The notes beneath the pieces were generated by a model that was given only the letters and a program-made list of their open reading frames with translations, ran no database searches and was not told the origin of the DNA. A stretch of DNA of 42,294 nt from Phoronis ovalis (Eukaryota > Phoronida > Phoronidae): contig JAOXYB010060278.1 of NCBI GenBank assembly GCA_028565635.1, positions 1 through 42,294 of the forward strand. Reading direction: 5' to 3'. Position 1 is the first letter of the stretch; each line of letters opens with the position of its first letter. Position numbers and translations under genes: made by a program. Positions 23,409 through 41,162 of the stretch are shown here, one piece after another.

Positions 23409-25905
23409 CTTTCAAAATACGAGTGTTGTCACTGGTACATCCACGAGAGGTATTTCTCTCAGAACCTTTTTGAGAAAGTTTACGGTCTTTTTCTACCTCT
23501 GTACCTGTAAATAAGGTAAACGAGGTTGGTCGAAGTATTAGTGGTTCTGCAACTGAACTTGCTTAATTCGTTTCTAACAGAGCTCCGCAAAAATCGATGA
23601 AACTATAGAATTCGGAAGTTTGGTTGACGTCAAAAATGTCAATACTATTGAAGTTGATGAATAATAAATAACTTTTGGAACTACAATTAATAACGTAAAA
23701 TTCGATCACGAAATATAGATTTCAGTTAATAATCAGTTTTAAATGATTTGGTAACATTAATAACTATCTTTCAAACACATAAGATCCACTTTTGCAGGGA
23801 AACTTACCTATATTTCAATGCACAAGTTCACATTTTCGACCATCCATTTTTGTTGTCTAATATTTATAACGAGTATTCTCATTGGCTAATTTTGGACAAT
23901 CTAAAGATTATAAAGACATCGTGTAATTGGTCCTAAGTTTCAAGGGAGCATTCCATACATGAAGTCTTAGTATAGTTGAGGCAACATTTGCGTTGTAACA
24001 GTGTCGCTTGCCTATGGACATCTGTGTCTGTTAGCAAACATAGAAACAATGAATATGTTAATGTATATGAAGTTTGTCGCTTTGATATATGATTTTGTCT
24101 TCTTGCTTTTATCATTTTTTTAAACCTTAATTTTGATAGATGGCGCGAGAGACTCAGTACTATGAAACATTCATAAAAGTTAAAAGATGACTGAGTATTC
24201 ATTTTTACATAGGTGAAACCCCTTTTGGGAATTAATACTAACATAATCGGAACATATCTGACCTCATAACAGACCCTTTTGGGTCTCTTTTTGTCGGAAT
24301 AGCCAGCTATATATGCGGCAAAAGTCTTTCTGCCAGATGAAGTTTGCAAAAAAGATGTTGCTTTATGATTAAATTAATTATTTGATGGTGCATGTTGCTT
24401 TGGAAAGTCAGAGACAGATGAGTGTTTCCCCGTGCCAGCAGACTCACCGGGAACATATTAAGGGGAACTTACATACTTGATGAGCGTTTCATTCTTATTC
24501 AAGATGACAGACTGTGAGTGTTTTAGTTTCGAAGATGCTTTTTGGTTGAATTCTTAGCTATTCTAACACCGCCGAGACTTATACTCTTTACTCGTGTTTT
24601 TCTTAGTGTGAACTCTACTTTTCTGACTGTCACCGACAGTATCTATGTGTTCTACTATAGTATTATAAAAGTGGTCCTACTGAACGTAAACTGGAAAGTA
24701 ACCGATGAAAATTAATACAGTAATATCTGGCCGGGTACCAGAACTAGTCCGTGTTCAGTTCTGTATAATTATTTGAATTAAAATTAAATTGGGGATTGCA
24801 TGTATCAAGTGTTAGAATTGAAAATTTTAATGTTCAACTGCTCAGTTCGCAGACTGTCCAGGAAACTCATAACGGGTAGTAAACTAGGTGGCAATAACAA
24901 CATATCGATCTCTATTGAAACAGAAGTGCGTCATCCAGGGAAATAGTGTTGTTTGATAATTCAAATGTATATATATTTGATGATAAAAAATACCCAATAA
25001 AACTATTTTCAATTAAGTCACAGTTTCAACGAAAATAAACGCTTTATTTAAAGAAAATAGTAGGATTGCACATTAACGAATATAAATAAATTGCCAAACA
25101 TATGTAACGTCTATTAGATTTTGTTACCGCTTACAAACAATTTGTAACAGACTGATATAAATATGTTATGAATAAATTGCTTTTCCAAAACCTATGTATA
25201 GAAATACTTCAAAATTAGATTGCTGCAGTGGGGTTATAGTCTAGCAGAACTGAGATTAAACCCTATGAACATTACATTTTTAAGGTATACAATATACTTG
25301 TTAAAGGTATTATCAACATAAATTAAAGGTATTATAAATAATTTTTCAAAAGATAGAAATATGCGTATTCAACATGTCGGTAAGAACGGAATGAAACGAA
25401 AAAATATTTTAATATCGTGTCAAAATGCTATATAAGGAGCTAAATTGAATAATCATATTAAAATAGTTACAGAGGAGAGTAAAAATAGCACTTTCACAAT
25501 GGGTAAAATTAATACTAAAATGGTTGATGATCTGTCGCGATTATAAACAGTAATATTGCACAAATAATGTTAAGCAAGATAGTTTTCGGGTTTACGAATT
25601 AGAATTAGTGTTGGATATTAACAACATTTTGTTTATGTTTAACGAAAGGATATATTCAAACTACAGTTATAAATGTGTATCATCTTTAAGGATGCAGCAG
25701 TATTGTGCATCCCAAGTCTCTCAGATTGTGTAAATTAAAGTAATGAAATAGTTTTAAGCATACATTTAAAATATATAACTATATGTATAATTTAAATCAC
25801 AGATAGTTGAGATAGACGTATCACGTATATGGAACTTCTTTTCCAACATTTACTCAGATCCAATGGACGGCTTCTTGGAACATCTTGCATTAAATCTTAT
25901 AATTC
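23409..25905. other. Region between the two PKD2 copies: copy A upstream and copy B downstream sequence
   Basis: Copy A's promoter and 5' UTR and copy B's 3' UTR must lie here. I see no TATA box at a convincing distance from 23408. A 138-codon minus-strand open frame (23933-24349, non-ATG start, Lys/Arg-rich) is unrecognised and may be chance. The remainder is AT-rich with no gene, RNA or repeat I can support. Confidence 0.4.
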
Positions 25906-26145
25906 CTAAAAAAATAAAATTAAAGAGATATGTAGCGTTATTATAAATACTATTGTTGCACAGAACACAATAAAATCACAATCCCGCACAAAATGCGGCA
26001 GCTGATCGTCTACAAATGGCTGTTCACCCTAAAATTTCGCTGCTTTCAAAATGTTTCAATGAATGGAGGTATTCAAATTGTTTTCCTTTAAGAAATTAAT
26101 AATTAAAATTATTAAATTTCAACATCGATTTAACATTAAACACAA

Positions 26146-29100
26146 TTAAACTGAATATACCTTGAGACTAGAGTCTGATCTTGGTGACAGTACGCGGGCG
26201 ACCGAGGCGGCACGTGCTTGATCTGCTTGATCATCCCAACTTTCTAATTCTTTCCTAACCAGTTGTTCCATTTGTTGTTTTTTGAGTTCATCTGGTGTTC
26301 CGTCATCCTACAAATAACATTTCAACTTTAACAATACAAGTAAATACACTACGGTATAATGTGCATTTGCTAACTGAAACCCATTGAAGGTGCANNNNNN
26401 NNNNNNNNNNNNNNNNNNNNNNNNNNNNNNNNNNNNNNNNNNNNNNNNNNNNNNNNNNNNNNNNNNNNNNNNNNNNNNNNNNNNNNNNNNNNNNTTGAAG
26501 GTGCACCATTGAAGGTGCATATTCGGGGTAAAATATAATGTGCGAATATTAAGTGAAACTGATTAGAAATGTATAAAATTTGAGTTGCATAAACACTGCT
26601 TTATATTTTACCTCAGCCATGTTATCAAGAATCTTGCCCATGGTTTCTCTTCGTTGTGCCTTAGCCTTTTCCATTGTTTCCAGTTTGACAAGAACAGCAT
26701 CTATCTTAGATACAATACTTCCAATTGAATGCTCCATTCTGTCTACTCTTCGGGTTAGTACTGTGAAATCGTCACGTGTCACACCTTTAAAAAACTTTCC
26801 CCTCGAAACTCGTGCAGATGCTGTACGTAACTCATCCTCTGCTTCGCTGTCACTTCCATCTTCGCCATGGGCTTTTTCTTGAAGATCTGCAAACTCTCTG
26901 GTAAGAGCAGCCTATATGTTCAACAATATAATTATTATGAGTACATCTTCGAAAACTGACGAAACTGCAATTCACAGCCTGTGAGACCATTATACTCTCT
27001 GGCTTCTTTTCAAACAAGACAAAAAATTATTTATTATAACTTCGATTTTATCAGATATTAGTCAATAGACATTTGTGTTTAGTATCTGGTACACACCTTT
27101 TGATCTTGAAGATCTTCCTGTAGTTGCCTTTGTTCTTCCGCATCTAGTACTCTGTCACCATCAGCGTCATATTTGGCAAACAAAGCCTCTATTTCAGTAT
27201 CAGCATAACCACGTCTGAAATTTGAAAAAAGAATTAGTGTTTAGATATAAGTTTATTAGAATTTTTTTTTTAAATCTTAAATGAACCCAGTGTTACTTTA
27301 CAAGATAAATAACAATCAACAATTTAATTAAAAAATTATTGCTACTGCATGGTACTTACTTTTTAAGATCAGCTCTCCATTCGTCGAAATCCAACAAGCT
27401 ATCATTATTGATATCAGCCGAAGCCAAAGTCTTCTGAATGTCCATAATCTTATCTCGCTTGAAATTCATTTTGTCAACCATTTTCTGGTAGCCCTGTAAA
27501 AACAAAAATGTGGGTTTTTTATTATGTGTTGCACACAGATTTTTCATCATTTTCTTAATTCACGATATTTTTTACTGAATGAACCAAAAATATAAATAGT
27601 AAAAACTGAAAAAAATAATTGCTAGCACCATTTATAGTGGTTGCGTTAGAATAGTGACTGGAATTATTGTCAGTCAAGTTTCAAATCAAGTGGATATGCA
27701 TATGTTGAAAAATGTTAAAAAGAAGTTTTTTTCTCGTAGGCCCCTCGTACGTATGAATCTATTTTAAATGATTGTGTAAAATCCTACCTTCTTAAAGTAG
27801 TCGCTCATTTCAAATTCATTCTTTTGAAGAGAAATATCTGCCTTTACTTCAGCATAAGTGTCGTTAATGATGGCCAAGAACATATTCAGCAATATGAAGA
27901 ATACAAAGAACACGTACATGAAGAAATACAGAGGTCCCAGAACACGGTTGGCGCTTTGAAGTGCGTGGAAATCAAAATCTCCAAGAACAATACGGAACAA
28001 GGTAAAGCTACAAAGAGAAATGCATAATCTGTAAAATGAGCGACAACTAAGAACATTTAATTTAAGAAAACAAAATCATTAAATAAAAAATCGTTAACAA
28101 GATTTAAAATTATGTCGTACAGTATTTCATGGTACAGTGAAGTAATAAAGAAGTTTAAGGATTTGATCAGTGATTTTAGTGAATTGTAGATATTCTGTCG
28201 ATAAGTACTCATGTCGGGTAACATTTTGTCAAAATTTAACGACTGTGCTTTCTGTCATTTCAGCAACTATTTCTTATTTGCATTTCCATCTGCCGCATTT
28301 GTCAATGTTCCACGTAATATTACTTACAAAGCATTGAAGATGCTGCTGAAATCTTTAACGATGCTTCCGAAGAGTAAATAACCAAGTTGGGCAAATGAAA
28401 AGAACACAATCATAAACATGACGGTGAAACCAAGCAGATCCTTTGAACAACGGGACAATGTAGAGGACAACTGAGTCATTGTTTTATTGAAACTGATATA
28501 CTTGAATACCTAGAAAACAAAAATAACATTTAATTTTGAAAAACTCACTAAGATCTGCTACTGATATGCACAGTGGTTACGTGTGTTGTATTCTCAAACA
28601 TTAAAATTTTAGAAATATAATGTCACTTTCATACTTTGATAACTAAAAATCGACTTTGAGCGAAAACTTTCAAAGTGAATGCATATTTGGATAAAGTTGG
28701 ATTAAAATATATTAGGGAAAGTCCCAAATACGATTCAAATACCTTAATCCAAGCAAAGAAAACCATGACAGCCACAGCGTTGTTGAATTGAGTTTGCCAG
28801 TAAGCCAAGAATTCGAAATCAGCATATTTCTCTGGGTTTTTCAGCAGGTTATCCAACATGGTGCCGACGGTGATGGTACGGTATATACTAAACGCTATGC
28901 AAACGAGAGCAATGAGAAGCACGATAACATCCAACAAGTTCCAGAATTCCTTGAAGTAAGACAGTTTGTGTTTCCTGATCTGGAAAATATATTCACAAAA
29001 ATGGCTCATTTTATACACGTTAGTAAATAAGAAAATAACGATATTAACAATCTGTTCACATTTTATGTATAAATGTTACTTTGCTACTGTTCCTCGCAAT

Positions 29101-32100
29101 ACTAACAACCGATGAGGAAGCACAGTCCGTTATTGTTTTCCGTATAACAGAAATACTACTTGCGAGATTTACTCATTATTTGCTCTGGAAATATAGCGCA
29201 GTAAAACGTAAATGAATAGCAAAGAGGTTCATTATATATAAAGGAATCGCACCTCAATAAGTTCTTCAACCAAGTAATAGATAATGAACAGGATGAAGAT
29301 ACATTCGCAGGCCATGACGAAATAATCACTGACAGACACATAACGGATCAGTTTAACAGTACGAAATGTCCACGAGGGGATGGCGCCGCCAGTTGCTGGA
29401 AATTCGACCAGTAATCTGCAAGAAAATATTCATTTTACATGACGTAGCTGCTGAGATTTAAAGGTGACAAAAAGATTGTGAAGTGAAATAGGAATTTTGG
29501 ATATTAAACTTAATATTTTTTATAGAATGTATTACCTTGCAATACAGAATAGATTAATATTGGCATTGTAGACGGTGAAGTCAATGAAAACAGCTCTTGT
29601 TCCTCTGTCAATCCATTTGTTATCTCTTAATTCTTTAATGATTGCTAACGACTTGGCCTTGGTTGTTGACATATCTTTGGTATACCCACTTCCAGGATAA
29701 CGAGCCAGAATACCTTGATGACCGGAACCATCCAATTCTGTTTGATCACTCCATGTCCATCTAATAAATTAAAGAAGATAACACGTTTACTGTTAGTGCA
29801 TACTCAGCCTATATTTATATCACTACCATATTGCATAGATTATTTCAAAAAAAAGAATTCGATATTCTGTGATTTGGATGATTGCATTTTTTTTAATATG
29901 AGCCTCCAGTTAACTTTTTTGTTACAACAAATAGGCAGTTAGTAAATGTCAAGGTGATCTGATTTAATCAAATACTTACGTTGAACTATTCTTTCCTCCA
30001 TATGGTTCGACCGCTTCAGATTCTGGACTATAATCAATATAGCAAGCATCTATCATTTTATCAAATCGAGGTGCTACATCACATGAGTGGTTGCCTACGC
30101 GAATTTGCCGAAAACGAGGAACACCAAGCAGCTTGCTTTCATAGTAGATATAACCGAATTCTTCTTTAGTTAAATTACGGCTGTTGTACCATGATTCCCA
30201 ATATAAGCCATCCATAAGAGGACCCTCGGAAAACTAGAATTAGAACAACAAGTGAATTATTGGCTATAACAGAGCTTTTTAATATAATGCTTTTAGCAGA
30301 ACAGGAAGTACAATCTATTTCATGAAAAGTATATATGCAAATATTTATTTGTGCGATTAATATAACTTATATTCTAGTATTATTTTATGAAATTACCCGC
30401 CAAAAATCCATAATAGTTCCAGCACCACGGAACGTATTCTTCGTGTCAGGGAATGGAGAGTCAAGGAACAATTCACTCATCACCTTGGTATAGTAATACA
30501 TAGTAGAGCTGGTCATTCCAAAAGTCACTGTGAAAGAAGTAAGATTTTAAAAATCATGTTTACAACAACGGGTGTGACACTAAGTGTTCATCTCCTTCCT
30601 AATGTGGTAAATGGAATTAAAACAATATCAACTTTGTTTCAGCATTAAACTTTTCTGAAATTTGATTTATTTAATAAAAATGTGCCTCTTTATACGATAA
30701 ACATTATCAGACATAATGTAAATGATAACTACCTATGTAACTTTAATTTCAGCAATCATTAAATTTTAATGTTAATATAATAATATATTTTCATACACAG
30801 GAAACTGATCAATATTAATTGCTATAGAAACCGTATGTCGGAAAGTCATAGAACTTTCAGGAACAACGAATGTTCAGCCTAAATTTGTTGAATATATTTG
30901 TTTAGTGTGAATAAAAAGTTATAATGTATCTAAAAATGTATTATAAATTCGATCATCCATGTTTTTCTTTTTATACGAGAATTCTAGCAGTTCCCTAAAG
31001 GGATTCCTCACAATTTGTCGGATTCGTTCAATCACTGTTGCGTTTTTAATGTAGGTGCTTTCTGGTCTAATTCTAAGTGCCATCCAATGTACAATTTGTT
31101 AACTAATCGGTGCTGTTGTACACTGCAAGAAAGTGTATTATTTGTATATAAAATTTGATTCTGATAACTTACAGACGCACAGGACGATCAAAAAAATGAA
31201 ATAAACGACCAGTTCTCTGAGTGTGGTCTTGATATACAGTTCCCGGTCTTTCTTATGGTCCTCAGTTTGCCGAGTGGCCCAGATAGCTGAAAGTAAAAAG
31301 AATTAAATTATGAAAATGCATTATTCGAAAAGAATAATTTACTAATAATAGAATTTCTAATCCATTTTCGAAACTTCCAGACAACAAAGTAAGTCTGTCA
31401 TATAAACGCCTTGATTTTTCGATTGATGTGAAAAATAGGGGAGAGTTTGAAGTTAGATTTTGAAAATCTTTTTCTTTTCTCTGAATATTAACTTTTTGTG
31501 TTACAGATTACCTTTATGCACAAATATTTGTGCATTTAAGTGCCGTTTTTTTTTTAAATTATTTAGATTTTTCTAAAATTACTTCATGTATTTCCAAATT
31601 GATTTATTCATCGTAATACCAATTATTCAAAATTGTTTTCATGCATAAAAAGGAATATTATACGTAAACATAATGAAATATTAACAAAAACTCAATATTT
31701 TATTATTCATGTATATAACAAACAATCATGACATGCCCAAAAATCAATACAAAATTCAATATAGTCCAAGGATAAAATGTCGTAGCTATGTTATCAAGAG
31801 ATGTGACATATATATCAATTTTATTTTTATTACAACCATACAGAGTTTACCATTTAAAATTTTAAAATAAAAGAATAATAATTTAATTGAAGGTATTACT
31901 GGGAAAAGTAATTATATAAAAGACCGGCAATAAAAACAATTAAATTTAATTGCATATCACTGCATAACTAGTTGTCAGGCATTTATTAATTTTTATAGTT
32001 TGCATCTTTTACCGAGAAATTAAAATTATTGCAATCCGTGTTGGCAATTACAATAAACTAAGCCATCCTTTGATATCTATGTTGTACTTTGCTGAGTATA

Positions 32101-33432
32101 TCTTCTGTGTATAATTTCATACGTTTTGTAAATAACTTTTTCGTTACACCGATATGCTCATATGTAACTAATCGGAATGATTTTGCATTTAATTTTTTTT
32201 TATTATGTACTCGGTGGGATTATTCGCTCTATCTTATAGCAGACTTTTATACTTACATCTCACTCCAGACGTGAACTTGTACCAGCAACCATCTGTTGGT
32301 TCCTGTATTTCATCTTCATTTTCATCCTTATCAACGCCAGGGATATGATAATCCCCTTCCATTGTTGCCATAAAATCATCCTCGTCAAATCCTGTGACAG
32401 GAATAGTAACATATACGTACAACAGATAGTTATAATTCTGGAGAGATTCTCCTTTTATTTTACATATCACAACTTACATATAAATTCTTGATGCAGATAT
32501 TGGAAATAATTTTGCAAAAAAATATTTATTTTTTCCAAAATTTCATTATGGTTTTTCGTTTTATTGTTCAACTGTGCATTATAGTAATATTCTTGGCATT
32601 TTGCTTGTACTAAATAATCTCTCGGTTTAGTTATTTAAAAACATTATTTGCCAACATGTACTTTACGTGAAATGGATATATATGCGTTTATAAAAATAGT
32701 GTTTTCTTAAGTAGAACAAGTGATTTTAAATTTATAAAAATATTGTAACACATTTACAAATTTGATTTACTAATTTTTATTTACTTATATGATGTTTTTT
32801 TAACCTAAACATGCACTAGCCTGTTTTAAAGCTATAATTTTAAATTTCTAAAACTATATAATATAGTTTTTAAAAAAAGCTTCACATAAATAATACAAGC
32901 ATATGACAATTATAGACGTTACAAATATATATAAGCAATTCCACACGCCATATGTAAACTATGAAAAATAATATCAGTGCTAACAATGGTAACAAGTTAA
33001 CACATAAAAATTATGACGAACAAACACTTAAATCAGTAACGCACATTTCAACTTTTAACAATAAATAATGGGATATACTCACATAACAATACTACCTAAT
33101 TATACTGTCTACAGCGTGCAGCGTGCTGTAAGTACATGACACACTTCATGGTGATGGTCTATGATTGGTGATTTTAACAGAACTATCACTGCAACCAACA
33201 ACTCACAGCAAATATTATCACACTATTCTATCATACCTAGACTGAAATTACTACCAAGGCTTGAACCAAGCTTACTCTGTTTAGAACCTGGGCGTACAAA
33301 GGCAGGATTGTCCAAACCATCATCACTCCATGCTTGTCGGGAGTTAGCGCTTGCTGGACGGCTTAGACCTCGGGATACCTCCAATCCATCATCCCCCTTC
33401 AACGATTTTGCAGATACAGGTCGACTGCTCAT
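26146..33432 (-). CDS. Polycystin-2 channel, copy B (tandem paralogue)
   Basis: A second full TRPP channel upstream of copy A on the same strand. Exons in transcript order: 33237-33432, 32257-32391, 31173-31286, 30397-30527, 29980-30233, 29536-29760, 29253-29415, 28743-28979, 28328-28509, 27788-28007, 27360-27493, 27097-27214, 26612-26911, 26146/26161-26307. Exons 3, 4 and 6-12 have exactly the same lengths as in copy A. Reading through exon 14 gives 856 residues. Visible parts are the TOP domain with Cys243/Cys256, filter Leu554-Gly555-Asp556, S6 [17 protein letters not shown]-hand loop 680-691 ([12 protein letters not shown]) and the same coiled coil as copy A. Exon 13 is 14 codons shorter, and the N-terminus is longer and differs ([16 protein letters not shown]). 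The start is the ATG at 33430-33432. The C-terminus is unresolved: donor AAG|GTATAT may be used, or read through to VYSV-stop. Whether this is an orthologue of PKD2 or of PKD2L1 cannot be told here. Confidence 0.92.
26381..26519. repeat. 14-bp minisatellite containing a 100-N assembly gap
   Basis: The unit CCATTGAAGGTGCA is at 26381-26394, immediately before the Ns (26395-26494). After the gap come a partial copy (26495-26505) and a full copy (26506-26519). The gap therefore lies inside the array, and 100 N is a conventional placeholder. It sits in intron 13 of PKD2 copy B, so coding sequence is probably not lost. Confidence 0.85.
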
Positions 33433-34429
33433 AGCCAACTTTAGCGTTCTGTTTTCTCTTCAAAAATATTATTTTATATTCTTACAAGACCCAAAAAATA
33501 CCAAGTTTTATGGCAAAAACCTAGGTAAAACGGGCTTGGAGTCAGTAAAATCGAGTTGTTTCACAAAATGGCTTGAAGTCGATCATCAAAGTTTTTCGTT
33601 AAGGTGGGAACAGTGACGTCATTCAATACGATGAATAGGTATGAAAACATTGTTGCAGTTATTGATCAAAAGTCGGTGAATAATTTATGTTCAATTAGAT
33701 TTCTTGCCAACATACTATTATAAATATTTTAAAAAAATCGATGACTGGTGAAATGAATTCTTGTATAATTGATGAGGAGTTTTAATTAATAGGGAGATAT
33801 CTGTGTTTTCAACTTTTACTCTTCCGAGGGAGCATTTGTATCTATTTTTTAGAATCTAAAGATTATTTTACAAATTCAACCTATGTCTATTAAAAATCTA
33901 GCTACATTATTTTTAACAATGCGTGTTTTTAATTCTCTTTTTATTTTTTCCTTGATTTTGACAAGGATAATATTCTTGATTTGGAAACTGGCACTTTAAA
34001 AATTGGAATTATCTCTCTTGGTTCATTTCTTATCTTTTTCGTCAAGTTACAGAATGCTCCCGTAAACCTTTAATTGGCAAAAACATTTTATCACCCAATA
34101 TGACAAGAAATTGTATAACGGTAACAAAATCAAGCAATGAAAATTATGGCCGATCTTTAATTATTATTTGCAAACATATCTATTATATAACAATCTAAAA
34201 AATAAAACAGAAAGTAATTTCGAAAATTCCTTTTTGCATGTAAATGTTTTAAGAGGTAAATTCAACAAGTTATCAGTTTGAGAGTGATATGGAGTAGATC
34301 AAAGGTTGATAAATTGAGGCCATTTCATGTCAGTTAAACTAGTGTGTCCTAATAAACAAGTCTTCACAGGAGAAGCATTATTTCTGGTTTTTACATTTTT
34401 TGCCATAGGTTTCTGTAAATTGAGATAAA
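33433..34429. promoter_or_regulatory. Divergent upstream region of PKD2 copy B and the mucin-like gene
   Basis: About 1 kb separates the copy B start codon (minus) from the proposed mucin-like start codon (plus), so promoters and 5' UTRs of both should lie here. I see no clear TATA box or other named site. An acceptor-like TTTTTTGCCATAG at about 34397-34409 could end a 5' UTR intron of the plus-strand gene. Confidence 0.35.
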
Positions 34430-39432
<5,003 letters not shown>

Positions 39433-40454
39433 AAGTGCAATATACCCCTCCCCCAAGTCCCTCCTATCAGATGCGGAATAACGAAGCTTTATTTATATCC
39501 AGTCAGCGGCTGAAACTTAAAAATAACAGTTTGGAAAACTCAAAATGGCGGGGAGGTACATCAGTATGAGTCTCAATTCGTGACCTGTGAAGCCACTCGG
39601 AACGTATGTTCTTTTCGTGAAGTTACTACTGGATGTTGAAGAATATAGCTGTTGGTTCCAGATATAATTTGATGATTTGTCAAAGAGAGAAACAATTGCA
39701 TGAATGCGTTCCCTAGTTGTGCGATTTTATTTGTAACTTATGTACTCATCAAAAACGGCATATAATTTTTAAAACAGATGCTCATATATTTGATATAGTG
39801 AGGCACTTTCAAAGGGGCGTCGCAATTATCTCCTGTTACAGAAGACCTTAGCTTAATTGTTCATAGTTTATGAAGAAATACATGCATGAGGAGGTGAAAC
39901 GTCACGTTACCCCTTATTTAATTCCAATAATTGCTAGCAACAACAGCAGATGACAGTGGTTTTATATTTCCTGTATATAAAAATATATAATTGTAACTAT
40001 GATCGAATTATAGTGTCACATGTCTTTTTATATAATTCCGTATATTTTGCTTATATTTGTATTAAAACAAAATCCACCAAAATTTACAGGAACACACTGT
40101 AGCCTGTTTAATTAACACATGCATGTATTGTACAAATTTCGCAACTTTGAATCTGCTTTACCTTTTATAACTATGAATTGATTGTAAAATATAAGCGCCA
40201 GCAGATAAACTGCAATAAAAACCATATCAAATGTTGGCGCAAAAAGTAACAGGATATCCTCAAGAAACATTCATATATCTAAGTCCCGGGATCTAAGTAC
40301 AATGTCTTAGTTATATTAGTCCCAAGTGAAACGGATAAAAAGGAAACATGTGCAATAATCTTTTTTATTTGCCATATGCCTTTGTTAAAATTTACAGTTG
40401 CTTATGCCAGGTTCTACATGTATGACAATTCTCAGGTCAAGAGGCCAACAATTG
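39433..40454 (+). other. 3' flank of the mucin-like gene
   Basis: AT-rich sequence with an ATTAAA at 40061-40066 and an AATAAA at 40214-40219, either of which could end the mucin-like transcript. No other gene is visible. Confidence 0.35.
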
Positions 40455-41162
40455 GTGTGTGCGTGTGCGTGTGTGCGTGCGTGTCTGCACGTGTGTGTGT
40501 GTAGCCTGGCCTTTGCTTCTAGTTGCTTACGTTTCTGGTTATTTATTATTATTTTGTAATTCAACTGAAAAAATCTGACATTGACATTATGTTTAATTTT
40601 TTATCGAAGGATTATTGTTTTCTCCGGAATCTGCCACATTTTTATTTCTTGTTTAGAATACAAAATTTTAAAATTCAATGTTACTTTACATGTAATACAG
40701 AATTAGAATTATATGTTGTCAATGTGCATGATCTGTTAGTCAGTATTTTAAACAATGATAATTGTTTAACATTGGTAGAAAAACGTGTTACTTTCAACAA
40801 TAAATTTCAACATATGGTTTCTAGAATATCGAGACAAAGCGCGTGAAATATTCCGAAGCAATAGTTATATTAGTCCCAGGTATAACATTAACCAACCTTC
40901 TTGTGAAATCTTGGGCATTTTTGAAACCTGTATTGGCATGTATTAAAATTCTTTGTCAAGTTGAGACTACATGGATATGTTATGAGAACCAAGACACATT
41001 CTGCTTTGAAATCAATAAACGTCAGTAAAATTTTTAACATGTTGAAATTTATAAGATCAATAGATAAAATGCAATAAAAACACGTTTTTCTGACGCAATA
41101 AAAATAACAGGAAATCCTGATATATAAATCTATTAAGCTAAGACAGTTTCATAAATCTAAGT
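40191..41162. repeat. Local duplicated segments, two diverged copies
   Basis: Copy 1 (40191-40284) and copy 2 (41051-41162) share, in order, ATAAG, AGATAAA, TGCAATAAAAAC, ACGCAA/GCGCAA, AACAGGA-ATCCT and ATCTAAGT. A separate 17-bp exact match, TAGTTATATTAGTCCCA, occurs at 40308-40324 and 40862-40878. Each copy carries an AATAAA, so they may be duplicated 3' ends or transposon remnants. Confidence 0.5.
40455..40502. repeat. GT/GC-interrupted dinucleotide microsatellite
   Basis: Nearly pure alternating G-T with GC substitutions and a CTGCAC interruption. A purine-pyrimidine alternation of this kind is a potential Z-DNA tract. Confidence 0.9.

Noticed and set aside
33161-33616. 151-codon plus-strand open frame
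   Set aside because: Antisense shadow of PKD2 copy B exon 1, which is the frame matching polycystin structure and splicing.
40523-40846. 107-codon plus-strand open frame
   Set aside because: AT-rich codon bias, no start context, no domain and no splice partners; kept only as a remark.
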